A stretch of 64,000 nt of DNA, from positions 6,076,001 to 6,140,000 of the forward strand of contig NC_046683.1 of assembly GCF_009870125.1 (NCBI RefSeq), given 5' to 3'. Under the pieces are notes generated by a model. It was not told where the DNA came from. It ran no database searches and was given only the letters and a program-made list of their open reading frames with translations. The DNA is from Drosophila pseudoobscura. Taxonomy: Eukaryota; Arthropoda; Insecta; Diptera; Drosophilidae. A program made the position numbers and the translations under genes. Positions 23,646 to 35,600 of the stretch are shown piece by piece (position 1 is the stretch's first letter; each line of letters begins with the position of its first letter).

Positions 23646-26600
23646 ATGAACACCAGCAGCGTGATCTACAGCAGCTACGTGGAGCGTTCGCGCATCGACC
23701 TACAGGTGGAGGAGGCCAATTTGTATGTGGCCCGTGCCCTGCGGTATGTCATCGAGAACGTGCTGGCCCAGCTGAGTGCCACGCTGGTGGTGACGATTTC
23801 CACGCGTCATGAGGGTACTGCCCGCTGGTTCGAGTATGTGATGAACACACTCGTTTATTCGTGGCGTGTGGCAGCAGTGCAGCTGCTGCGATTCAGCACG
23901 GATTTTGAGCGGGTGCGCGTGCCCGGAAGGAAGCGTTTCAATCTGATGTTGGTGGACTCCTACGAGGGGCTGGTGTGAGTGTTGGGGCCTTTGGGGGATG
24001 GACTTGCGATGGACCAATCCATTCTCATTTGCGTTTCTTTGCAGTAACTCAAACATTACCGAGGACAATGTGTAATATTCGACGCTTGTCGTGCCGTTTA
24101 TTTGAATTATGAACGGCTAACTCCCAAAATTACAGCCTAAAACTAGGCAGAAGAAAAAAAAAAATTCGAGTTGCAGAGCTTGTGAGCTTTAACCATACAT
24201 AGAGTATCAGCTGTTTTGCGACCAAGTGGCAACACTAAGATATGCAATTTTTCTGCTTTGCACTATATTTCATTAAATATTGCTGTGGCTGGATTCTGTA
24301 TAACAGAAAAAGACCATAGAAGGTGTGGAAAAAACGTGGGTTGCTGTACCTAGTAGTCCCAGTCTCTGTCTTTTTTACCTCGTGGCCGTCAGAGTGACCG
24401 GCAGGGAAAAAAGAAGTCTGCTTGAGCGGACCCAGTTCTCTAAACAAGGTCAAGCCCAAAGTCAAAGCCTAGTGCAAGTGCCAAGTGCGGCTCAAAGTGA
24501 TCGTTGAATTTGAGTGGACGCGCCAGTTATATATCGCCAATACTGGGGCAGCCGTTCGACCATTTGGAAACGAGCGCCCCCAGTGTATCAACATTTTTCG
24601 AAACAGTGGTGCAATTCTGTTGAGGTAATTATCCACCCAGCTGCAGCGACCCGTTGAAAAATGTTCTGTTCTTTCCGTGTAGGATTAGCACCACTAGTAT
24701 CTACGTATTGAAACGCTGGTCTAGAAGATACGGATTGGTTATTCCCGGAGACCTCTTGGCCACGTGCCCGTACCACCGTTCGGTAGCCGAGGGCATGGAC
24801 TTGCTCCTCAAGTAAACCCGATCGGTGTGCTCTGCAATCTTCGCCTGGACACGTTCGACCCATGGGGATGAGCTGAGTGACTCTTCAAATAAACCAGTCC
24901 CCCCCCACGAGCAATCCAGTGGGCGAGGGTACCTAACCTCACGCCGCAGATGGACCGCGGTCATTGACCCCTGGCATCGGAAGCAGCTGATGTTACCTGC
25001 GCCCGGTACAATCGTGTGCCACCTTCAGACCTCGAGTAGGAACTCGGTCTCCAGCCGGGAAGCATCGAACCCGCATCGGATTTAGTTATATTCTCTATCT
25101 TTCTTTCGAAATTAGACCCGATATGCGAAACCCTGTTTTTTTTTAGCCGCTTTCTGTTTAACAATGTTCTTTTGATACGGCAAAAATGTGCAAAGCCAAG
25201 TAAATACGGTATAAACAAAAAGGGAATTCCTGTCCATGGGCTAAGTCGAACTTGAACAAATGAGTAGTGTATTAATACCAATTATTTTTACAGTTTTTGA
25301 TTTTGGTTGCCACGCATTCATCTCATCATCTATGCAGATACTCATCACAATCACACACATCATCATACTCATCCACCCATCAAATCACCTCATCCAACAC
25401 ACAACGAAAGATCTTTCTGCGTGGGAGTCAAAGTTATTAATCGTTTCGTAAGTGATTATAAAAAAAAAAAAAAAAAAAACAAGTAAGCCATCTGAAAAGA
25501 ATGAATGTGCGGTAACTATTCGTTGGTCTTCAACCATGATCACGGTTTTACACACGTAGTACTCATGCCTTTAAACGACTTTCCATATACCCGATTTTTG
25601 TCTGGTTTTGGCACTGCCCAAGTACCGTAATGACATATGACGTTTCCTTGTTCATATGATGAACACGTACCTATTTCTTGCCTTTATCTATACATACTAC
25701 TAATCATTTTTATAGATTTAAGAACCTTATACGCTACCTCGCCCCTATGATACTCTTAATACTAGTAATACCCTATAAATGTAAGACGATACCGAATAGC
25801 AGGCTTATATTAGGGACTAGATCCTATTAGCGTGAGGTTTTATAGGCATTTAAATGAAGAATTATGGATTGTTTAAATAAAGTAGTTTTGGAAATGAACC
25901 GTGGCTAAATAGATTATATCGGAACCATGCAACCTCGAAAAACGGAGATGTGACCCACCGCAGTCTTTGTTGGAGGGATCCTGACGATTAATAGGTGGCC
26001 CTGAAGGATCATGGTAGGGTGGGCGTTCTCGCCAATGGGCGATACCGCAGCCGACAAAGATCTGACCGGTGATCTTCTTCGTTCACGTGTACATGCTGAT
26101 CTGTCCCTTTGACCCCCCTGTATCCCGTTTCCTAGTATCCTTTCCCTACTCGTACGCGATTTTTTTTATAAATTCTTATCTCGACCATTTGCCAGAGCTA
26201 TAAATGGGTAGTAAAATTTCCTCCATGCCCACACCCCGCCGACCAGAGACAAAAGCCGAAGCCAGCGCGTACTTCCTACTCCCGTTTACTTATCATCAGC
26301 TCCTCGACCCTGTACGTTGTATGCTACAGGTAAAGACAAATTTTAAATGGCAATTGGTTCGAAAAGTCTGTCACGATTTTATGGCAGGGTTTCGTAAAGA
26401 ATTTGTAAAATTTGGCGCCCAACGTGGGGCCCTTCTTCGGCTTGCCCCGACCAAGAAAGTTTTATAAAGTCATCAACACCAATGCGAGCTGCATCTCAAT
26501 GCAGTGGCACAAGACTTATTCCTTCATCCATTAATTCCCAACAGATATACATGGTCGTGCATTGTCTGGGTGATTGACTTCGAGTAGCTGGATTGCGTAG

Positions 26601-29600
26601 CAGTTTCTAAAAGACTTTAAAGCCCCGCGCTCGAGGTTAATCAAATTACTAGGCATAGTAACGAACCTGTAGTATCTGGCCGGATAGGCCACTCCGCTAA
26701 ATAGCGCGTTCTAATGTTTCGGTCGGATTTAGGTTTCAAAGTGGATTAGCTCTACTGCCTACCCACCAAGATGGGAGCGTGTTGTTTGGGGGATGAACTT
26801 GTCCATACCGTTGCTGATCATTGTCTGCCGTTTTGGCCTGGATCAGGTTAGTCAGTGGTTTAGAGCTACGGCCTGCCCGCGAACGAAGGCAATAGAATCG
26901 GAGATGGTATATTTCCTGGGTCAGCATAACCTTGTCTACTTCTTCAGTTTTTCTATTGTTGTTCCGTTTTTTTTGTTTGACAGACGTAGGTGGAATGGCT
27001 CTACTGTATTGTGGTTCTGGACGACCTACAGTTTTTGCGACCTACAGTATAAGTAGAGGGCCATCGGTTTGTCAGGGTTTCGGATTGCTCGGATATCCGT
27101 CAGTGGTGTAGAACTACCGAACGGTCCCAGTTCATCCGATGACTCATTGTACTGCTTGTTGATTGTTAATAATATCACCAGAGTCAGTGGGGGACACACT
27201 CCTATTAGACGAATGTTGCATGGTTTCCGAATTTTGTGGATACAGAGTAGATATATCGATCGTTAAAAGTTAATAATCGAGAGTAGAAAAGAAAATCATA
27301 TATTAGTAAAATTAGGATAGGATGTCATTGGATTGGAGTGTTGACGAGATTGATCAAAACGACCATTCCGATATTATCTGTTGTATTTGCGTAAGACAGG
27401 TAGAATATCGGACACAGCTTTTAAGAACAAGTTGTAACCACGTATTTCATTTAGTGTGTTTTAATACGAGAAGAGGTGAAAAGACCGTGTGCCCGGCGTG
27501 CAACAAGCCCCTACAATCATCTGCTCCTAGCTTAGCTGAGGAATTAGCCGTAGCGCAGGCGTCCGCCTCGAACGTAGAGTCTTCTCAGCTTCGAATGAGA
27601 ACCAGATCACAGCGTGTGACAGCAGGTCCAGCTGCGAACACTGAAAATTTACCTTCCGTTGGTCCAACTGAAGTCGGTGTACCAATCATGCCAGTTCAGA
27701 GTAGCGAGCCAGCGAATGAAGCAAGCCCAGGCTTGGCTCAAATGGCACAGGCGTTGACGGACGCTATGGGTCAAATCGGGTTGTTGTCTCAAGCCATGAC
27801 TCAAATGACTCAGACTATGGAAATAGGATTCCAACGTTTGGCAAGTCCAACGGTACAGCCGCCGAATGACCAAGCTGCTAGATCTTCACAGCCTAGTGGA
27901 GAAAATCAAACCTTCGAACAGTTGTTCCAAATACCAACTCGAGAGTCCGTAGGTGCCCCGATAAATCAGGCTAATGAGTCTAATGTCTCGGTAACCCCAT
28001 GGGGATCCCAACAGATAGCGGGACTACGACCAGATAGGATTGGACAAATAATCGCAGGATGGAAGGTGCGGTTTTCCGGAAATTCGTCCATGTCGGTGGA
28101 AGATTTCATATATCGGATAGAAGCGCTAACCAAGCAGACCTTAGAGGGTAATCTCGATCTAGTGGCCAGAAACGCCATTTATTTATTTGAAGCCAGTGCG
28201 AGCGAGTGGTTTTGGCGTTACCATAAAAGCGTACCATCCGTGACCTGGCCGCAGCTAAGTACAGCCTTAAAAACTCGATTTAGAGATGGGCGTACCGATC
28301 TGGAAATTCGTACGGCAATAGTGCAACGAAAGCAGAAGCCGCACGAACTATTTGATACATTTTACGAAGCCATTGTAACCTTGTCCGACAAACTAGTCAA
28401 CCCCATGTCCGAAATGTCGCTGTTGGAAGTGCTAAAGTCGAATCTCTTGGCCGATATCCAACATGAAATTTTATACATTCCCATTCTGTCAGTAGCACAA
28501 TTGCGCAACATAGTGCGTACTCGCGAACGGTTTTTGCAATCAGTGGCTAAGCCTATGGGCAGCGCTGAGCCGAAGCGTAATCCTATACGACGACAGGTGC
28601 ATGAAATTGTGGTACAGACAGACAAGGAAGGCGATGAGGTCGATGAAACAGAACAGCTAGATATCGCTGCAGTAACCCTTTCCTGTTGGAACTGTGGTTG
28701 TCAGGGGCATCGGTATCAAGACTGCGTAGGTGATCGCACCGTCTTTTGTTACGGCTGTGGCAAACGGGATACGTATAAACCGTCGTGCTCTAGGTGCAAC
28801 GATCCAAAAAACTCGTCAAGCCGTGCACAATCGACAGGTGCACGCAAACCAAACAGTTCGAAAGCAACGAACACCATTTAATGGACGTTTCGACAGTTCC
28901 ATTACTCCCTGACTTAAAAAAACTCTCAGACATTCCTTCACCCACTTGTATTTTACCCCCAAGTGAGGACCGAATTCCATTACCGACTCGATCTCGAAAG
29001 CGATTGCTCCAATATCGGCAAACTGTCAAAACCGAGCGCTCTAACGTATTGGCGTCAGTCGTTAATACGTCTAAGGACTGGCGACCCTATGCGGAAGTCA
29101 CCGTACTGGGAAGGACGCTCAGTGGACTGATGGACACCGGTGCATCCATAAGTTGCATAGGTGGGAAGTTTGCGGCCGACCTGGTTCAGAATCCGAACCA
29201 GATCAAGCCTGGGAGAGCAGCAGTACGTACGGCGGATGGGCAGAGCCAGCCAATAATTGGCAAGGTCACCACCGAAGTGGGTTTTCAAGGCCAGAAGAAA
29301 GTCTTGAAATTGTTTGTAGTCCCATCCTTGGCGCAAGACCTATATCTAGGCATAGACTTCTGGTCTCGTTTTAATTTGTTACCTGCTTTTCTAGCCAATA
29401 AATCATCCAGTCCAGAGGTGTCAAGCTTAGCATTTGATAGTACGTTACATGTGTGTTTGTCGAAGCATCAGCAAGCTCAGTTAGCAGAGACGGTCAACTT
29501 GTTTCCCTCCTTTGCGAAGCAAGGTCTGGGAAAAACCGGCTGGTTGTCGCACGATATTGAAGTGGGCAGCGCAAAGGCAATAAAGCAACGACATTATGCT

Positions 29601-32600
29601 GTGTCTCCAGCCGTTGAAAAGCTAATGTACGTAGAGGTAGACCGAATGTTAGCTCTTGGAGTAATCGAAGAATCAGATAGCGCATGGTCGTCACCCGTGG
29701 TCCTCGTTCGTAAACCGGGAAAGGTGCGATTATGCATCGACAGTCGGAAACTGAACGAAGTCACTGTTAAGAATGCTTATCCCATGCCATTGATCGATGG
29801 CATTCTCAGTCGGCTTCCTCGAGCTGAGTTCATTTCAAGCATCGATTTGAAGGATGCCTATTGGCAAATTCCGCTGGAAGTAAGCGCTCGTGAAAAAACG
29901 GCGTTTACCATCCCAGGGCGCCCGTTGTATCAGTACACGGTCATGCCCTTTGGGTTGTGTAATGCACCCCAAACGATGTCCAAGTTGATGGATAAAGTGA
30001 TACCGCCATCTCTACGAAATGAGATATTTATTTATCTAGACGATTTGTTGGTGATCTCTGAATCCTTTGAGCAGCATATTCAAGTCCTCAATGTCCTGTC
30101 TGCCCGATTACGCGAAGCTGGTCTGACCATAAACGTGGAGAAGTCCAAATTTTGCCTAAAGGAGATCAAATACCTAGGACATATTATAGGCAACGGAACG
30201 ATCCAGACAGATGTTGAGAAGGTCCAAGCGATTCAAGAGTTTCCGGTCCCCCGATCCGTGAAACAAGTCCGTAGGTTCTTAGGTCTCACTGGTTGGTACC
30301 ACAAATTCATAAAAAATTATGCGGGTATCGCAGCGCCAATCTCAGATACACTTAAGAGCAAGCGAAAATTTGAATGGACCGATGAAGCACAGATCGCGTT
30401 CGATGCCTTAAAATCACAGATGTGTAACGCTCCTGTGTTGCACAGTCCCGATTTTACCATTCCTTTTTCAATCCATTGTGATGCGAGTCACACAGGAGTG
30501 GGTGGTGTCCTGATGCAATCAGATGAAGATGGCAACGAGGTACCCATCGCTTTTATGTCACGCAAATTGAACCAATGTCAACGTAATTATTCCGTAACCG
30601 AAAAAGAGTGTTTGGCAGCGGTCATGTGCGTCAAGAAATTTAGAGCGTATGTAGAAGGGCATCAGTTTTCCATTATTACCGATCATGCCTCATTAAAATG
30701 GCTGATGTCACAGGCTGACCTAAACTCGAGACTAGCTCGATGGGCCCTGAAACTGCAAGGCTTCAACTTTAAGATTTTTCATAGAAAGGGTAGTCAGAAC
30801 ATCGTTCCGGATGCCTTATCACGAGTGCATACCGAAGACTTATCGTATATTGGCATTGATAGCCTAGTGGACCTTCAATCGGAAGCGTTTAAATCCACTG
30901 ACTATCAGGAACTCATTGCGAAAATTCAAGCTAATCCAGATCGTTTACCTGATGTAAAAGTAATGGATAACCTTCTGTATCGTCGAGCTGAACACGCCAC
31001 TGGTGAGCAAATTAGTGACGACATGTGCTGGAAACTGTGGGTTCCCAGAGCTCTGGTGACAGAAGTGCTTAAACAAGGCCACGAACATCCCTTAGCTTCT
31101 CACAGTGGGATCAATAAGACGCTAGAACGAGTTCGACGCTTCTATTATTGGCCAAATTTAGTGGGCGATGTAAAAGCTTTTATCAACCATTGCGAAGTGT
31201 GCAAATGTTGTAAGCACCCCAATCGTCCTCTACGCCCTCCAATGGGCAAAGCAGGAGAGACCTTTCGGCTATTTCAGAAACTTTACGTCGATTTTCTAGG
31301 TCCGTACCCCCGAAGTCGATCTGGAAATATAGGCATTTTTGTAGTACTCGATCATTTTTCTAAATTTCCTTTCCTAAAAGTGGTAAAGAAATTTACGGCG
31401 GATGCCGTAATTCGGTTCATGGAGGAAGACCTGTTTCATTGCTTTGGAGTCCCGGAAGTGATAGTGTCAGATAACGGTGTTCAATTCAAGTCACACAAGT
31501 TTAATGATCTGTTAGCGAAATACCAAATTCGACATTCGTACACCGCCGCCTACGCTCCCCAAACCAATGCCTCAGAGCGGGTAAATCGCTCAGTACTCGC
31601 TGCTATCAAAGCGTACATTAAGCCCGATCAATCCAATTGGGATGAGCAGATTAGCTTCATTACTTGTGCGTTACGGTCCAGTGTGCATGCAGCCGTCAAA
31701 AGTAGCCCATATCGTGTTGCTTTTGGCCAAAACATGATTACTGGCGGTTCCACTTATCAACTCCTACGAAACCTCAGTATGTTGGAGGACCGAACTGTGG
31801 TATTTGATCGCGACGATTCCTTCGAGCTAATTCGCAAGACCGCTGCAGAAGCAATGAAACAGCAGCATGTTCGAAACGAAAATATCTATAATCTTCGAAG
31901 CCGAGAAGTAAACTTTCAAGTGGGTCAAGAAGTTTATAGACGAAATTTTGATCAGAGTAGTTTTGTGAAAGGCTTTAATGCGAAACTGGCACCTACGTTT
32001 CGGAAAGCCCGCATTAAGAAAAGACTCGGGAACAGCTACTATGAGCTGGAAGACTTCCAGGGTCGCTGTATAGGTAAATATCACGCAAAAGATATTAAAC
32101 AATAAATCGTATCAAGCACTCCAAGTGTGGATCACGCTTTGGTTAGCAAGACCCCAAAGTGTGATTTCAGCGGGGGGGTGTAATATTCGACGCTTGTCGT
32201 GCCGTTTATTTGAATTATGAACGGCTAACTCCCAAAATTACAGCCTAAAACTAGGCAGAAGAAAAAAAAAAATTCGAGTTGCAGAGCTTGTGAGCTTTAA
32301 CCATACATAGAGTATCAGCTGTTTTGCGACCAAGTGGCAACACTAAGATATGCAATTTTTCTGCTTTGCACTATATTTCATTAAATATTGCTGTGGCTGG
32401 ATTCTGTATAACAGAAAAAGACCATAGAAGGTGTGGAAAAAACGTGGGTTGCTGTACCTAGTAGTCCCAGTCTCTGTCTTTTTTACCTCGTGGCCGTCAG
32501 AGTGACCGGCAGGGAAAAAAGAAGTCTGCTTGAGCGGACCCAGTTCTCTAAACAAGGTCAAGCCCAAAGTCAAAGCCTAGTGCAAGTGCCAAGTGCGGCT

Positions 32601-35600
32601 CAAAGTGATCGTTGAATTTGAGTGGACGCGCCAGTTATATATCGCCAATACTGGGGCAGCCGTTCGACCATTTGGAAACGAGCGCCCCCAGTGTATCAAC
32701 ATTTTTCGAAACAGTGGTGCAATTCTGTTGAGGTAATTATCCACCCAGCTGCAGCGACCCGTTGAAAAATGTTCTGTTCTTTCCGTGTAGGATTAGCACC
32801 ACTAGTATCTACGTATTGAAACGCTGGTCTAGAAGATACGGATTGGTTATTCCCGGAGACCTCTTGGCCACGTGCCCGTACCACCGTTCGGTAGCCGAGG
32901 GCATGGACTTGCTCCTCAAGTAAACCCGATCGGTGTGCTCTGCAATCTTCGCCTGGACACGTTCGACCCATGGGGATGAGCTGAGTGACTCTTCAAATAA
33001 ACCAGTCCCCCCCCACGAGCAATCCAGTGGGCGAGGGTACCTAACCTCACGCCGCAGATGGACCGCGGTCATTGACCCCTGGCATCGGAAGCAGCTGATG
33101 TTACCTGCGCCCGGTACAATCGTGTGCCACCTTCAGACCTCGAGTAGGAACTCGGTCTCCAGCCGGGAAGCATCGAACCCGCATCGGATTTAGTTATATT
33201 CTCTATCTTTCTTTCGAAATTAGACCCGATATGCGAAACCCTGTTTTTTTTTAGCCGCTTTCTGTTTAACAATGTTCTTTTGATACGGCAAAAATGTGCA
33301 AAGCCAAGTAAATACGGTATAAACAAAAAGGGAATTCCTGTCCATGGGCTAAGTCGAACTTGAACAAATGAGTAGTGTATTAATACCAATTATTTTTACA
33401 GTTTTTGATTTTGGTTGCCACGCATTCATCTCATCATCTATGCAGATACTCATCACAATCACACACATCATCATACTCATCCACCCATCAAATCACCTCA
33501 TCCAACACACAACGAAAGATCTTTCTGCGTGGGAGTCAAAGTTATTAATCGTTTCGTAAGTGATTATAAAAAAAAAAAAAAAAAAAACAAGTAAGCCATC
33601 TGAAAAGAATGAATGTGCGGTAACTATTCGTTGGTCTTCAACCATGATCACGGTTTTACACACGTAGTACTCATGCCTTTAAACGACTTTCCATATACCC
33701 GATTTTTGTCTGGTTTTGGCACTGCCCAAGTACCGTAATGACATATGACGTTTCCTTGTTCATATGATGAACACGTACCTATTTCTTGCCTTTATCTATA
33801 CATACTACTAATCATTTTTATAGATTTAAGAACCTTATACGCTACCTCGCCCCTATGATACTCTTAATACTAGTAATACCCTATAAATGTAAGACGATAC
33901 CGAATAGCAGGCTTATATTAGGGACTAGATCCTATTAGCGTGAGGTTTTATAGGCATTTAAATGAAGAATTATGGATTGTTTAAATAAAGTAGTTTTGGA
34001 AATGAACCGTGGCTAAATAGATTATATCGGAACCATGCAACCTCGAAAAACGGAGATGTGACCCACCGCAGTCTTTGTTGGAGGGATCCTGACGATTAAT
34101 AGGTGGCCCTGAAGGATCATGGTAGGGTGGGCGTTCTCGCCAATGGGCGATACCGCAGCCGACAAAGATCTGACCGGTGATCTTCTTCGTTCACGTGTAC
34201 ATGCTGATCTGTCCCTTTGACCCCCCTGTATCCCGTTTCCTAGTATCCTTTCCCTACTCGTACGCGATTTTTTTTATAAATTCTTATCTCGACCATTTGC
34301 CAGAGCTATAAATGGGTAGTAAAATTTCCTCCATGCCCACACCCCGCCGACCAGAGACAAAAGCCGAAGCCAGCGCGTACTTCCTACTCCCGTTTACTTA
34401 TCATCAGCTCCTCGACCCTGTACGTTGTATGCTACAAATGCGGACTTTGATGATCAGGAGTATTACTTCATCTTCCTGCAGACACGCGATCATCTCATAC
34501 CCATGGAACTGGGGCTGATCCTGGAACATTGCCTGGCGCATTACTGGCTGCACTGCAACGTGATGATCCAGACAGCCGACGTGGATGTGCTGGTTTACAG
34601 CTACTACCCGTACACGTCGGACCACTGCCAGGCGGCGTATCCGGTGCAGGTGAATCACTTTGATGGCCAGCGCATGGTCAACCCGACCATGTTCCCCGAG
34701 AAGCTGCACCAGCTTCACGGCTGTCCCATCTCCGTGCTCACCTGGCACCAGCCGCCCTTCGTGGAGCTGAAATGGGACGAGCACAGCAACAGCCTGCGAG
34801 CCAGCGGCTTTGAGATCCAGCTGGTTGACCATCTGGCCCGCCTGCTCAACTTTACAGTGGATCTGATCAACCTGACGCTCATCCAGCCGCAGCTCTATCG
34901 CCTGGCCAATGGGAGCAGCGAAGGACCCATGGAGTTTGTAAGTAAACCGCTGGGATACCCCCCTTTCCAGTCACTTGAACTCCTCCTCCTTCTGGTGTAG
35001 CTCCTCGAGAGGCGGGCCAATCTTAGCCTGGGGTACTTTCGGAAGACGGCACGCCGGAACCAGCTGCTGACCACCGGCATGTCCTACTACTCATCGCCCC
35101 TGGTGGCTGTGTTGCAGCGCGAGACCTATCTCATTGGTTCGCTGGCACTGCTCACCTTTCCCTTCGAGTGGACGGTGTGGCTAATCTTGCTCGGGTCCCT
35201 GGCTCTGCAGATAGCCATTCGGAGAGCTGGAGTCCCGGTGCTGGAGCTGCTGTTGGGCCAGTCGCTGGCCCGCCTGCCACGCTCCTGGCTGCACAGGCTG
35301 GTCTTTGCCCACTGGCTGTACGCCGTGATGCCACTGAGGATCTGCTACCAGTCGCTGCTCTTCCACCTGATCCGGATGCAGCTGTTTGCGGCGCTGCCGG
35401 TCTCCCTGGAGCAACTGCTGGCGGAGAACTTTCAGGGCGTGTGCACCGGCAATACGCTGCGAATGCTGCACGAGATGCCGCTGGTGGCGGGCCGGACGGA
35501 GAGCTTCTCGGGCCTGGCCACGCCCTACGACCAGGAGGTGCTGGATTCACTGCAGCAGACTGGCGGCCACAAGGTCTTTGCCATAGCAGGGATGGACGTG

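Larger units (their letters stand above)
24071..34436 (+). mobile_element. Ty3/gypsy-type LTR retrotransposon with very long LTRs (Ulysses/Osvaldo-like architecture)
   Basis: A 10,366-bp element flanked by the 4-bp duplication AATG (24067-24070 and 34437-34440). LTRs are 2258 bp, begin TG and end CA, and look identical. A tRNA-Lys type primer site, gag, pol and a short purine tract before the 3' LTR occur in the usual order, with no env. Order within pol (protease, reverse transcriptase, RNase H, integrase) places it in Ty3/gypsy. LTR length and total size resemble Ulysses of D. virilis by memory; the family name is inference. It looks whole, and identical LTRs indicate a very recent insertion. 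Confidence 0.93.

Noticed and set aside
24235-25451. Small frames in the LTRs (repeated at 32343-33559)
   Set aside because: They occur in both LTR copies, lack domains and overlap on both strands; by-products of LTR sequence.
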